DNA of 15,000 nt from Symbiodinium natans (Eukaryota; Sar; Dinophyceae; Suessiales; Symbiodiniaceae). The stretch spans positions 285,383-300,382 of the forward strand of contig CAJNDS010002344.1 in NCBI GenBank assembly GCA_905221605.1, given 5' to 3'. The notes below the pieces were generated by a model. That model worked only from the letters and a program-made list of their open reading frames with translations. It was not told the origin of the DNA and ran no database searches. Positions 6,584-13,249 of this stretch are shown in pieces (the first letter of the stretch is position 1; each line of letters opens with the position of its first letter). The translations under genes were made by a program, and so were the position numbers.

Positions 6584-6858
6584 GTTTAGCTGTCTCCACA
6601 CATCTAGGCTTAGAGATCCCCAAGCTGTCAAAGAAGCACCGTTCGGCTCACAGCATTTTGTTCTGGACTTTTGGTGCTTCAGATGACATTCCCGCAGCCC
6701 CCAGGGCAACAGGCCTTCAGGACACTGTCGTGCTGTACCCCCGACAACATCTTATGCTGCAACACCCACCCTACACCCTCAGCACAAAACTCAACAACCT
6801 GATTCCCTTCGGCCCGAATACCCTCAAGTGCAGTGTGCAGAAACTTGTCCAGACTTGA
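6571..6858 (+). CDS. 95-codon ORF, strand ambiguous
   Basis: An ATG-to-TGA frame starting inside the right arm of the fold-back. Its 3' part (SILFWTFGASDDIPAAPR... to CSVQKLVQT) has about two thirds G/C at third positions. The minus strand over 6679-6885 is open as well and looks at least as protein-like (SLDKFLHTALEGIRAEGNQV, VEFCAEGVGWVLQHKMLSGV). One of the two may be a real exon or gene remnant. No family is recognised on either strand. Confidence 0.25.
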   Translation: MEHPSLAVSTHLGLEIPKLSKKHRSAHSILFWTFGASDDIPAAPRATGLQDTVVLYPRQHLMLQHPPYTLSTKLNNLIPFGPNTLKCSVQKLVQT

Positions 6859-6885
6859 CTTGTGTGCAGCAGGTGGTTTCAACAA

Positions 6886-7095
6886 TCGCCCGGGTCATTA
6901 AGGTCGGCACTGGTATCCAGACTAGGTCCCCCAAAGCTCTCTCAAGTGCTTAGCTTCGTGAGTAGATCCCCTTGAAGCCCTCGATAAACCTTCTTCCCGC
7001 AAAGAACACAGGGGTTGCAAGAGTTGAGCGGTTTAGGCTAAGGTTGCGAGGTTCGTTCTATCCAGCACCCCCTCCCCCCCCCCCCCCCACCCAAT
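6886..7095. other. Unique sequence with C15 run
   Basis: No supported gene. An uninterrupted C15 run at 7074-7088 is preceded by C5-T. Confidence 0.5.
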
Positions 7096-7188
7096 CTACC
7101 CCTCAAGGCCCTCAATAGATTTTGGGCGTAGGGTGGGAAAACCCCGAACATTCCCTTACTACAGGCCTTACGGGCCTTGAGGGGGTAG
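7096..7188. repeat. Fold-back sequence
   Basis: CTACCCCTCAAGGCCC at 7096-7111 pairs with GGGCCTTGAGGGGGTAG at 7172-7188, differing by one extra base. About 60 bp lie between the arms. It may be a small inverted-repeat element; no other copy is seen. Confidence 0.5.
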
Positions 7189-7307
7189 GTGTCTTAATGA
7201 GGGTATTTAGAGCATCTTCATATGGCGCGTATTCTCGGATTGCATAGCAGTTGCCGGGGTCTGTGTGCTTTGTATACGAGCGTAAGGTTTCTTGAATTTC
7301 CAGGGAG

Positions 7308-7325
7308 CCCCCCCCCCCCCCCCCC
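7308..7325 (+). other. Poly-C run (18 C)
   Basis: The joint-longest homopolymer of the window. It is followed by CTTCCATACTACTAG, i.e. a pyrimidine tract and an AG. The 7189-7423 stretch shows no supported exon. Confidence 0.9.
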
Positions 7326-7423
7326 TTCCATACTACTAGCTATAGTTCGGGGACTTATAACCTAAGGTAGGATCCTTATCTAGAACCCGATTCAGGGTCC
7401 TTATCACTCTACTGATAACTAGA

Positions 7424-7448
7424 GTTTAGGGTTTAGGGTTTAGGGTTG
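7424..7448 (+). repeat. Short TTTAGGG array
   Basis: Three plus-strand heptamers left of the open island at 7473. Confidence 0.85.
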
Positions 7449-7472
7449 GTCCTGCTTGTACCGCCAAGGCAG

Positions 7473-7533
7473 AGCACCGGTGAGGGCCCAGAGGAGACTC
7501 CAGGCGCCCCGAGCGTGCCTCCCGAACACAGAC
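7473..7533 (+). CDS. Candidate exon between TTTAGGG arrays
   Basis: It starts after CCAAGGCAG and ends before GTATGG. The frame reads STGEGPEETPGAPSVPPEHR, a Pro/Glu-rich, probably disordered segment, with one base left over at the 3' end. About 65% of third positions are G/C. TTTAGGG arrays lie on both sides. No family is recognised. Confidence 0.33.
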
Positions 7534-7539
7534 GTATGG

Positions 7540-7762
7540 TTAGGGTTTAGGGTTTAGGGTTTGGGGTTTAGGGTTTAGGGTTTAGGGTTTAGGGTTTAGG
7601 GTTTAGGGTTTAGGGTTTTAGGGTTTTAGGGTTTTAGGGTTTTAAGGTTTTAGGGTTTTAGGGTTTCAGGGTTCTAGGGTTTCTAGTAGGGTTTCTAGGG
7701 TTTCTAGGGTTTCTAGGGTTTCTAGGGTTTCTAGGGTTTCTAGGGTTTCTAGGGTTTCTAAT
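7540..7762 (+). repeat. Telomere-like array with unit change 7 to 8 to 9 bp
   Basis: About ten TTTAGGG heptamers (7540-7616) pass into TTTTAGGG octamers (to about 7662). After a short mixed zone with TTTCAGGG they pass into about nine TTTCTAGGG nonamers (about 7672-7760). Each block is internally uniform. The octamer equals the Chlamydomonas-type telomere unit; the nonamer is not a telomere repeat I know. Confidence 0.95.
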
Positions 7763-8232
7763 TCTAGGGTTTTAGGATTCAGGGTCTAGGCTGTGCGGTA
7801 GATATTCGGGCTGCCTTGTCAGAGTAGCCCTCAAAAGGGGCCATGTTTTGGATAAGCGAGCATATACTACAAAGTTTGCAGCCATTCATCTGTTCTGAGT
7901 TAGAGTCTAGGGCTTGGGACCCCCTCCCCCCCCACCCTACCAGCCATCTAGTCGGCCGAAGTACCAACAGTTCAATCACTCCGCAAATTAAAAACTCACA
8001 GGGCATTTTGAGCCCTGCGAGGCATAGTGCCCTAATTAACCCCGAAACCCCCAATCCGTTCCGCTGCCCCAACGCCTTCGATTTGAATGCTTCTGTGATT
8101 TCATGGGTTTAAGTGTAAGTTTAGGGTTCCCTAGGCGGTAGGCCCTGGGCGGATGATGTTTTGCACACTTTCGCGTGTGGGGTTGATTGAGATCCGCTTC
8201 TTGTGAATTTCTGTCGGATGGTTCAGGGTAAG
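7763..8232. other. Mostly unique sequence, no firm gene
   Basis: Two opposite-strand open frames of 89-97 codons overlap at 7779-8112. Neither has convincing composition or splice borders, and both include a C8 run at 7926-7933. Confidence 0.5.
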
Positions 8233-8256
8233 CGCAGGGTTTAGGGTTTAGGGTTC
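8233..8256 (+). repeat. Short TTTAGGG array
   Basis: Two to three plus-strand heptamers just left of the island at 8278. Confidence 0.85.
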
Positions 8257-8277
8257 AACCTCGAAAGCTTTCGCCAG

Positions 8278-8335
8278 GCTTCTCTCCATCCAATCTGGCC
8301 ATGGGGCCGGGTCCCCCGGGAAGAACGCGGCTTCC
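8278..8335 (+). CDS. Candidate exon, unknown protein
   Basis: A GC-rich island starting after TTTCGCCAG and ending before GTTTCTGG. One frame reads FSPSNLAMGPGPPGRTRLP; another (ASLHPIWPWGRVPREERG...) is open too. The frame is therefore unsettled and the call rests on composition and AG/GT borders. Confidence 0.24.
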
Positions 8336-8352
8336 GTTTCTGGTTATTAATA

Positions 8353-8464
8353 CTTGGTAGCCCAGGGCCAGCCTTTTCCCTTTCTGTTGGTTCAAGGTTC
8401 CTTTTTACAGTAGTCAACCCACAAAAGGGTGCCCTTATTCTAATGTGGTTGCTGGGCTACCAAG
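8353..8464. mobile_element. MITE-like element, family 3, copy 1
   Basis: 112 bp bounded by CTTGGTAGCCCAG and its exact reverse complement CTGGGCTACCAAG. The interior holds CCCTTTCTGTTGGTTCAAGG on the left and the self-complementary core AAAAGGGTGCCCTT on the right. The right half aligns closely with 10949-10998. No coding capacity; probably non-autonomous. Confidence 0.65.
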
Positions 8465-8487
8465 GATGTCTTAGGCCCTGGGCTGGG

Positions 8488-8590
8488 ACCCAGGGTAGGC
8501 ACCTATTCCCTTTTTTTGGTTCTGGGTTCCCTCATAAGCTCCTTGAATCCAAAAAGGGCACCCTTGTTGTTGCTAGGCTCCTCTGGGGCC
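8488..8590. mobile_element. MITE-like family 3, diverged copy 2
   Basis: This repeats the CCTATTCCCTTTTTTTGG...GGGTTCCCTCA...CCAAAAAGGGCACCCTT plan of the family, with CCCTTTTTTTGG pairing with CCAAAAAGGG. Element ends are not clear. It follows copy 1 in tandem. Confidence 0.45.
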
Positions 8591-8683
8591 TTGTAGTTTG
8601 CATCATCCATGGCCTGGCTCTCGCAGTGCTGAACGATGCACCTGGGGATCGAATGCACCCTGCAGTGAGACACCGACTATGAG
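8577..8683 (+). CDS. Weak candidate exon with GAG|GTAAAT donor
   Basis: The donor TATGAG|GTAAAT at 8684 is good and GTTGCTAG precedes 8577. Two frames are open across it (APLGPCSLHHPWPGSRSAER... and WGLVVCIIHGLALAVLNDAP...). Third-position G/C is not raised. It partly overlaps the end of a MITE-like copy. Confidence 0.18.
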
Positions 8684-8689
8684 GTAAAT

Positions 8690-8820
8690 GAACCCAAACC
8701 CTAAAACTCTTGACAAAAGATACCTGAAACCATGTAGGCCCTATGAACCCTACAACCCTTTGCAAACAACTCCCTGAAACCCTATAGATCCGATAAACCC
8801 GAAAACCCTCAGCCCTCTTA
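8690..8820 (-). repeat. Very diverged CCCTAAA-like region
   Basis: CCCTAAA, CCCTACA, CCCTGAAA and CCCTATA words recur every 10-25 bp, consistent with an old telomere-like array. Confidence 0.6.
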
Positions 8821-8843
8821 AACTTCCTGGCCCAGGCTCACAC

Positions 8844-8913
8844 CCATGGCCGCGCCGCTCAGTCCCACCGTCAGGGCGTCCTCGCCGCCTGGGCCCTCGG
8901 ACACCCCAAAGGG
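8844..8913 (-). CDS. Candidate minus-strand exon, Gly-rich
   Basis: Read on the minus strand it starts after CCCTGAG and ends before GTGTGAG. The frame reads PFGVSEGPGGEDALTVGLSG then AAM, with nearly 90% G/C at third positions. The plus strand is open too (LTPMAAPLSPTVRASSPPGP), so the strand is not certain. Composition and donor favour minus. No family is recognised. Confidence 0.32.
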
Positions 8914-8969
8914 CTCAGGGCTTTAGAGTTTTGGAGGTTTAGGAGGTTTAGGAAGTTTAGGGTTTAGGA
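8907..8969 (+). repeat. TTTAGGA/TTTAGGG-like array
   Basis: Units of GGAGGTTTA type (9-mer spacing) give way to TTTAGGG. It lies right of the preceding island, in the opposite orientation to the array on its left. Confidence 0.75.
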
Positions 8970-9391
8970 AGCCAAGTGCTTAAAGTCTAGGAGGTGCAGG
9001 GTTTCGGGTCTTTCGGTCTGTTTTTTGTTGAAGTTGCTCCGTGTTTCGTGGTTTTGGGGGCTTGGGGTATTTGAGATGTTCGGGAAGGGGGGTTCAATGG
9101 GGTAGGTATGTCAGGAACCTTAGGGAAGCTTAGGGAGCCTTAGCGACTGGTGGGAAGTATTATCAAGGAAGTCACACTCAGACCCGTAAGGATGTACCCC
9201 TAAGAGGTTCTATTTGTCTACTCCTAAAACGGTCCTCCCCTTTGGGGCAGTGCAGGAAAGCCTTGTAAATCCTCTGCTTCCAGGCTCTTGAGCCCAACTG
9301 AGACGAGGACTGACCTTGGCCCGAACTGGGTTTGGGGTCGAGGGGTAGGGAGCCCCAATTAAAACGAAGCCGAAAGTCGGGATGTTTAAGC
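8970..9391. other. Unique G/T-rich sequence, no supported gene
   Basis: G-rich words and a CTTAGGGAAGCTTAGGGAGC mini-repeat near 9118-9140. No coding candidate stands out. Confidence 0.5.
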
Positions 9392-9451
9392 TCAGGGTTA
9401 AGGATTTTTAGGGTCTAGGGTTTAGGGTTTAGGATTTTGGGTTTAGGGTTA
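9392..9451 (+). repeat. Degenerate TTTAGGG-like array
   Basis: Seven or eight diverged heptamers, with two to three perfect ones near 9416-9432. Confidence 0.85.
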
Positions 9452-9531
9452 TTTGGATTTTGGGTATCACCTTGCTCCCATTCAAGCCCCTTGGGCACCA
9501 CAGACTCTTTGAGGGTTCGTTTGGTGCCCCG

Positions 9532-9654
9532 ACTTGGAAGCTCTTTCGACTTTGTACGTCTACATAGTACCCCCCTAGAAACGCCATTGTAACCCCCCAT
9601 AAATCCACCTTACCAAGCCTACTTACACTTACTAAGTCAACAGGGCTTCCAAGT
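9532..9654 (+). mobile_element. MITE-like element, family 1, copy 1
   Basis: 123 bp with 28-bp terminal inverted repeats beginning ACTTGGAAGC (23 of 28 positions match). The interior contains CCCCCTAGAAACGCC. The whole element aligns with the reverse complement of 13686-13799, so this is a two-copy family in the window. No target-site duplication is evident and there is no coding capacity. Confidence 0.75.
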
Positions 9655-9662
9655 ATGGTAAG

Positions 9663-9710
9663 ACCCTAAGCCCTAAACCCTAAAACCTAAACCCTAAACC
9701 CTAAACCCTA
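9663..9710 (-). repeat. CCCTAAA array
   Basis: Six to seven units, nearly perfect, starting 9 bp after the family 1 element and ending at the next open island. Confidence 0.9.
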
Positions 9711-9717
9711 TTTGTAG

Positions 9718-9784
9718 GACTGGCCCTCGAGCAAACCGAAGCCGCCCGGCGCTCGGCTTCGAGGTCTCGTGCGCTGTCTTCGGG
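9718..9784 (+). CDS. Candidate exon between CCCTAAA arrays, strand uncertain
   Basis: It starts after TTTGTAG and ends before GTCTAAAC. The plus frame reads LALEQTEAARRSASRSRALS then SG, with about 73% G/C at third positions. On the minus strand PKTAHETSKPSAGRLRFARG is also open and has AG/GT borders. Unknown protein; Arg/Ser-rich if plus. Confidence 0.28.
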
Positions 9785-9786
9785 GT

Positions 9787-9833
9787 CTAAACCCTTAAAC
9801 CCTTAAACCCTAAACCCTAAACCCTAAACCCCT
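9787..9833 (-). repeat. CCCTTAAA to CCCTAAA array
   Basis: Two or three octamers (CCCTTAAA) are followed by three or four heptamers. It continues the orientation of 9663-9710 on the other side of the 67-bp island. Confidence 0.9.
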
Positions 9834-9843
9834 TTAAGCTGAG

Positions 9844-9900
9844 GGGGGATTTTGCGGGATGAAGCCTTTCAAACCGCTGCCTTAGAGCTGCTGTCTATGG
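9844..9900 (+). CDS. Candidate exon with GTGAGT donor
   Basis: It starts after AAGCTGAG and ends at ATGG|GTGAGTGCG, a consensus donor. The frame reads GGILRDEAFQTAALELLSM with a helix-like composition and no stop. The following intron would carry a pyrimidine-rich stretch ending CTTGCTGCTTCAG at about 9936. No family is recognised; this is among the best splice-supported islands. Confidence 0.38.
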
Positions 9901-9976
9901 GTGAGTGCGCCTCTTTGCTCCCTTGCTGCTTCAGTCTTCAGGTTTTCAGGTTCACGCTGGTGCTTGGTGCTCATGG

Positions 9977-10043
9977 GTGGGTTTAGGGTTTGGGGTTCAG
10001 GGTTCAGGGTTTAGGGTTCAGGGTTTAGGGTTTAGCGTTTAGA
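9977..10043 (+). repeat. TTTAGGG/TTCAGGG array
   Basis: About nine units, mixing GGGTTTA and GGGTTCA. The Y position (T or C) resembles the degenerate alveolate telomere unit TTYAGGG. Confidence 0.9.
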
Positions 10044-10166
10044 GCTTCGTTGGGCACTGCTCCCTCAAGCCCCAAGCGCAAATCGCACTGCATGTGCCCA
10101 AAACCGACCCAGTGGTACCCGGGTATCAGATGCCTCCCGAAGGCGTTTTTGGTCGCACTCTAGCCT
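10044..10166. other. Open island, frame and strand undecided
   Basis: On the minus strand 10075-10133 reads EASDTRVPLGRFWAHAVRFA then LGA and a stop. The plus strand is open too (GTAPSSPKRKSHCMCPKPTQ...). Splice borders are weak on both strands. Confidence 0.25.
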
Positions 10167-10250
10167 CCCCTAGACCCTAGACCCTAAACCCTGAACCCTA
10201 TACCCTGAACCCTAAACCCCTGAACCCTAAACCCTAGCTCTCAACCCTAA
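10167..10250 (-). repeat. CCCTAAA/CCCTGAA array
   Basis: About ten diverged units (CCCTAGA, CCCTAAA, CCCTGAA, CCCTATA). Another short C-strand stretch lies at 10377-10440. Confidence 0.9.
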
Positions 10251-10456
10251 GTCCAGTCAGTTACCTTGGAACTGGAAGCTTGCTGCAAACGAGGGAGCTG
10301 AGTAGGATGGTGTTGCCATTCCGGACATTGATCTTTAGGGTTTAGGGCTTCGGGTTCCCTCACTAAGTTTAAGATTCCTAAACCCTGGACCCTCTGCCAG
10401 GTGGCTTAAACCAGAATTGCCTAAACCCTGGAACCCCAAAACGGCAAGTGGCCGAG

Positions 10457-10526
10457 GGAACATGCGGTTCAAGTTCGCCGCGCGAAAGCCCCACGCTACG
10501 TCTTGACCTCGCTTTGCAAAACCCGA
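10457..10526 (+). CDS. Candidate exon, basic unknown protein
   Basis: It starts after GTGGCCGAG and ends before GTGTTTAG. The frame reads EHAVQVRRAKAPRYVLTSLC then KTR: basic, with no stop. C-strand repeat lies to the left and a G-strand array begins in the putative intron. Third-position G/C is only moderate. No family is recognised. Confidence 0.3.
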
Positions 10527-10527
10527 G

Positions 10528-10589
10528 TGTTTAGGGTCTAGGGTTTAGGGTTTAGTGTTCGGGGTTTAGGGTTTAGGGGGCTTGGGGCC
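10528..10589 (+). repeat. TTTAGGG array
   Basis: About eight units with TCTAGGG, TTTAGTG and TTCGGGG variants. Confidence 0.9.
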
Positions 10590-10667
10590 TTCAAATCAGG
10601 GTACACGTTATGGTTTTTTTGTCCCAATGAAGGGGTACTGGGTGGATTAAATGAAGACCGGGCTTAG

Positions 10668-10730
10668 GATGCGCTGCGCTTTCGGCAAGTCCTGACAAGA
10701 CATTCCAGCGTGCCCCACGCTTCTTCGGAA
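10668..10730 (+). CDS. Candidate exon, unknown protein
   Basis: It starts after GGGCTTAG. The frame reads DALRFRQVLTRHSSVPHASS then E. No GT donor fits well; a GC donor (GGAA|GCTC), a type known in dinoflagellates, is possible at 10731. The frame continues into the CCCTAAA array, where it yields only repeat-type residues. Confidence 0.28.
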
Positions 10731-10735
10731 GCTCA

Positions 10736-10760
10736 ACCCCAAACCCTAAACCCTAAACCC
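10736..10760 (-). repeat. Short CCCTAAA array
   Basis: Three C-strand units. Pyrimidine-rich sequence follows at about 10785-10862. Confidence 0.9.
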
Positions 10761-10879
10761 AATGTGTCAGGTTTGATGTGTGCCTCCTCCTCTCCGTTCT
10801 CGCCGTCTTCCTCCACCTTCTTCTTCCCTTTCCGACCCCATCCCCTTCCTTGGCTCCTCTGTTTATTGTTGTTCTTGTT

Positions 10880-10998
10880 CTTGGTAGTTCAGTGGTGCCC
10901 TTTACACCTTTTTTTTTTAGTTATGGGTTCCCGTATAGAGTATCCAACCCCAAAAAGGTGCCCTTATTATAGTATGGTTCCCGGGTTAAGTTACCAAG
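10880..10998. mobile_element. MITE-like element, family 3, copy 3
   Basis: 119 bp starting CTTGGTAGTT and ending TTACCAAG. The AAAAAGGTGCCCTTATT core and the segment after it align closely with the right half of 8353-8464. A T10 run near 10909-10918 and the downstream A5 allow internal pairing. The outer inverted repeat is short (7-8 bp exact). Confidence 0.6.
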
Positions 10999-10999
10999 A

Positions 11000-11224
11000 T
11001 GTTTTTTGTTAATTTTTTGGGTGGCTTTTGAGGAAGTTACTGATTGAGGATCTGCAACAATTTGGGTTGGTCGCCTATAGGGGGCTGAGGCCATAGGGTC
11101 AGTTTTCTACATCATGGACCCTCTTGTCGTGTTCCATCACGGCCCCTGCAAGTTGGGCGACTTGACCATGACAAGGGCACCTATTCACCCGTTGACCCGG
11201 ACACCCTGCCTCTGCTTACATGTG
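11000..11224. other. Unique sequence, one weak ORF
   Basis: The frame from ATG at 11114 reads MDPLVVFHHGPCKLGDLTMT and continues into the CT-rich tract. There is no other support, so I do not call a gene. Confidence 0.4.
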
Positions 11225-11349
11225 TTCTTTCTGTCTTCTTCTTGTTTTATCTCTTGCGTTTCGTGTCTCGATCTTCTCTCCATCAGTCTCACTCTCTCTC
11301 CCTCTCTCTCTCTCTGTGTCTCTCTGTCTCGCTGTCTCGCTCTCTGTTC
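11225..11349 (+). repeat. CT-rich microsatellite, (CT)n
   Basis: Pyrimidine-rich tract with (CT)n runs at about 11288-11314 and TCTG/TCGC variants. The Ser/Leu-rich and Arg/Glu-rich frames across it on both strands are artefacts. Confidence 0.9.
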
Positions 11350-11412
11350 TTTGCGGTTTCTCGATACTGTGCGCTCCAAAACCTGAACCAAGTGCCAATA
11401 GAGATAGCTTTG

Positions 11413-11458
11413 TTACCCTAAACCCTAAATCCCCAAACCCTAAACTTAAACCCTAAAG
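11413..11458 (-). repeat. CCCTAAA array
   Basis: Six diverged units. 11459-11620 after it holds unique sequence with no supported gene. Confidence 0.85.
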
Positions 11459-11623
11459 CTTGAAGCCCCCAAAGCCCTATAAAGACTCCGCGACTTCGGT
11501 TTAAGGTCTGTAGCTCTTAGCATTATGAGGGAAGTTCGGTTACACGGTGCGCTGTATAGTATATACAAGGGGGTCGAAGGAAAAATGTATGTCAAACCTG
11601 CATAGGATCTTTCCCTAAATTCG

Positions 11624-11693
11624 CCCTAAACCCTAAACCCTAAACCCTAAACCCTAAACCCTAAACCCTAAACCCTAAACCCTAAACCCTAAA
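11624..11693 (-). repeat. Perfect CCCTAAA array, 10 units
   Basis: Ten uninterrupted units, the longest pure heptamer run in the window. It ends 7 bp before a CACAG acceptor-like site. Confidence 0.98.
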
Positions 11694-11700
11694 CTCACAG

Positions 11701-11888
11701 GCCCTAAGGCTTGGACTTCCGTGCTGCTGAGGATTGGCGGGCAGTACCTCACCGCAGCACCCGAGGGCGTCACGTTGAGAGAGCCCTTCGGCCTATCAGA
11801 CCCGCCCCCCGCCCCCACCCCAGCTTACTTGGCAGCCTGCATCCCTAACGAACTCTACGCAGCGCAACCGTGCACCCAGAATTTTTGA
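11701..11888 (+). CDS. Candidate 3'-terminal exon, 62 codons plus stop
   Basis: It follows ACTCACAG directly after the perfect CCCTAAA array. From 11703 the frame runs 61 codons to TGA at 11886-11888: PKAWTSVLLRIGGQYLTAAP, EGVTLREPFGLSDPPPAPTP, AYLAACIPNELYAAQPCTQN. About 70% of third positions are G/C, and the middle is proline-rich. A second frame (LDFRAAEDWRAVPHRSTRGR...) is open over most of the same stretch, so the frame is likely but not certain. If real, it would be the C-terminal end of a protein. No family is recognised. Confidence 0.38.
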
Positions 11889-11934
11889 GGTTCAGGGATC
11901 TACGTAGCCTTTGTAAACCTAAGCCCTACAAAGT

Positions 11935-12002
11935 AGGGTTTTGGGGTATATAGGGTTTAGGGTTTGCCTAGATTTGCCAGGGTTTATAGGGTTTAGGGCT
12001 TG
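11935..12002 (+). repeat. Degenerate TTTAGGG-like array
   Basis: GGGTTTTGGGGTATATAGGG and GGGTTTATAGGG variants alternate with true heptamers. Confidence 0.75.
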
Positions 12003-12036
12003 GAGTTTTCGATTTGGGGGTTTCTGAAAATTGGGC

Positions 12037-12054
12037 GGGGGGGGGGGGGGGGGG
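12037..12054 (+). other. Poly-G run (18 G)
   Basis: One of only three G runs of at least 10 on the plus strand. It is followed by two copies of TTTCTTTAAGGGGG-type sequence and a small palindrome, ATTGGGGTA/TACCCCTAT, at about 12094-12120. Confidence 0.9.
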
Positions 12055-12130
12055 TGCCCTTTAAGGGGGTTTTCTTTAAGGGGGTCTATTCTATTGGGGT
12101 ATAAACGGCGTACCCCTATTTTGGGAAATG

Positions 12131-12175
12131 CCCCTAAACCCTAAACCCTAAACCCTACACCCCAAACCCTAAACC
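12131..12175 (-). repeat. CCCTAAA array
   Basis: Five to six units, the last ones CCCTACACC and CCCCAAA. It lies left of the island at 12195. Confidence 0.9.
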
Positions 12176-12194
12176 AAAGGGTGCGTTGCGCCAG

Positions 12195-12273
12195 CCTGAG
12201 GCTTCGTGACCTGGCGGGCAGCGTGGTGGAGTTGAGCTGCACACTGCTGTGCCGCTTCTGCCAGGCTCCGGGG
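12195..12273 (+). CDS. Candidate exon between inverted arrays, Cys-rich
   Basis: It starts after GCGCCAG. A GC donor (CAG|GCTC at 12265) or GT at 12274 can end it. The plus frame reads LRLRDLAGSVVELSCTLLCR then FCQAPG, with nearly 90% G/C at third positions and Cys spacing C-x4-C-x2-C. The minus strand is open too (EAAQQCAAQLHHAARQ), but with lower third-position G/C. No family is recognised. Confidence 0.36.
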
Positions 12274-12360
12274 GTTTGGGGGTTTAGGGTTTAGGGTTTA
12301 GTGTTCAGGGTTTGGGTTTTATCAGGGCTTAGAGTTTAGGATTTAGGGTTGAGGGTTTTG
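12274..12360 (+). repeat. TTTAGGG-like array
   Basis: About ten diverged units, in the opposite orientation to the C-strand array on the other side of the island. Confidence 0.9.
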
Positions 12361-12410
12361 TGTGATTTAGGCTGTTGAAGCTCAAGGTCTATGGGCCCGA
12401 GAACCTTTAA

Positions 12411-12476
12411 CCCTAAACCCTAAACCCTAAACCCTAAACCCTAAACCCTAAACCCTAAACCCTAAACCCTAAACCC
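12411..12476 (-). repeat. Perfect CCCTAAA array, 9 units
   Basis: Nine uninterrupted units plus CCC. It lies only about 50 bp from the opposite-strand array ending at 12360. Confidence 0.98.
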
Positions 12477-12536
12477 ATTAGAAGCCTTCAAGGCCATAGG
12501 GTCTCCAGGAAGGGTGACTGGGATGTAAGGCCTAGG

Positions 12537-12650
12537 ACCGGGAGTAGGCCTTTTTTCCTTTTTTTTAGGGTTGGGTTTCCCTTATCATTTCCTTAAAACC
12601 AAAAAGGGTACCCTTTTTGATTCCTAGGTTACTCCTGGGTTATCAGGGTC
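12537..12650. mobile_element. MITE-like family 3, diverged copy 4
   Basis: It carries the family order: T-rich tract, GGGTTTCCCTTATCA, then CCAAAAAGGGTACCCTTTTT and CCTGGGTTATCAGGG. Ends are approximate and terminal pairing is poor. Confidence 0.45.
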
Positions 12651-12659
12651 CAGCCTCAA

Positions 12660-12873
12660 GGTTTTAGGGCTTTCAGGGTTTTAGGGCTTAGGGTTTCAGG
12701 GTTTGCAAGGTGTTGCTGCTAAGAGCCAGTTTAGGGTTTTAAGGGCTTAGGGTGTTAGGGTTTTCGTTTCTTGGGGTTTTATGCCTGGGCCCCTTCAAAG
12801 GATAATCCGCTGGTCCAGCCGAGCCCCTAGCTTTCAAGGGTTTAGGATTTAGGGTTTAGCGTTTAGGGTTTCA
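12660..12873 (+). repeat. Diverged TTTAGGG/TTTTAGGG region
   Basis: Octamer-like TTTTAGGG and GGCTTAGGG units cluster at 12660-12700, 12729-12770 and 12838-12870. A short open stretch between them (MPGPLQRIIRWSSRAPSFQG from 12781) is too weak to call. Confidence 0.75.
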
Positions 12874-13000
12874 ACACCTGTACAGCCCTCAACCCTTCAA
12901 TGCAGGGGCCAAAGAATTACCAATCTCATCCCCCTACACTCCTTACATTATCATACATTCATACATTACCCAGCACATAATCTCCATTCTAATTAAATCA
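12874..13000. other. AT-rich unique sequence
   Basis: CATTCATACATTACC-type sequence with no coding signal. It leads into two CCCTAAA units at 13001-13019 and a C14 run at 13021-13034. Confidence 0.5.
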
Positions 13001-13020
13001 ACCCTAAACCCTAAACCCCT

Positions 13021-13034
13021 CCCCCCCCCCCCCC
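13021..13034 (+). promoter_or_regulatory. Poly-C run as possible polypyrimidine tract
   Basis: C14 followed by ATCTTTAG places a strong pyrimidine tract 7 bp before an AG at 13041-13042, the geometry of a 3' splice site for the island at 13043. Confidence 0.35.
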
Positions 13035-13042
13035 ATCTTTAG

Positions 13043-13098
13043 CCTTCGGCTTTGATCTGCAGGCTGCTAGGTCTGGTGGCCTGGCGCGCGGCGCTCAG
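13043..13098 (+). CDS. Candidate exon with good acceptor and donor
   Basis: Preceded by C14-ATCTTTAG and followed by CAG|GTGTCG. The frame reads FGFDLQAARSGGLARGAQ and stays open past the donor (VSKGRSSEQHFSC...). An inner acceptor (GATCTGCAG at 13072) would give a shorter exon beginning AARSGG. A CCCTAAA array follows at about 13155. No family is recognised. Confidence 0.38.
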
Positions 13099-13154
13099 GT
13101 GTCGAAAGGCAGGTCATCTGAACAGCACTTCTCGTGTCTAATATGACTCTCTAC

Positions 13155-13192
13155 TAAACCCTTTAAACCCGAAGCCCTAAACCCTAAACCAG
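13155..13192 (-). repeat. CCCTAAA-like array
   Basis: Four to five units with CCCTTTAAA and CCCGAAG variants. Confidence 0.85.
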
Positions 13193-13249
13193 GAATGATG
13201 GCAAATGACTTCTGAGGGTTTAGAACTGGGGGTTGAGGGCACTTCTCAC

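Noticed and set aside
8443-8682. 79-codon ORF as an intact small gene
   Set aside because: Its first half lies in MITE-like copies and only the last ~100 bp has a plausible donor; two frames are equally open.
11114-11456. Ser/Leu-rich plus ORFs and Arg/Glu-rich minus ORFs
   Set aside because: They are produced by the (CT)n tract on both strands at once.
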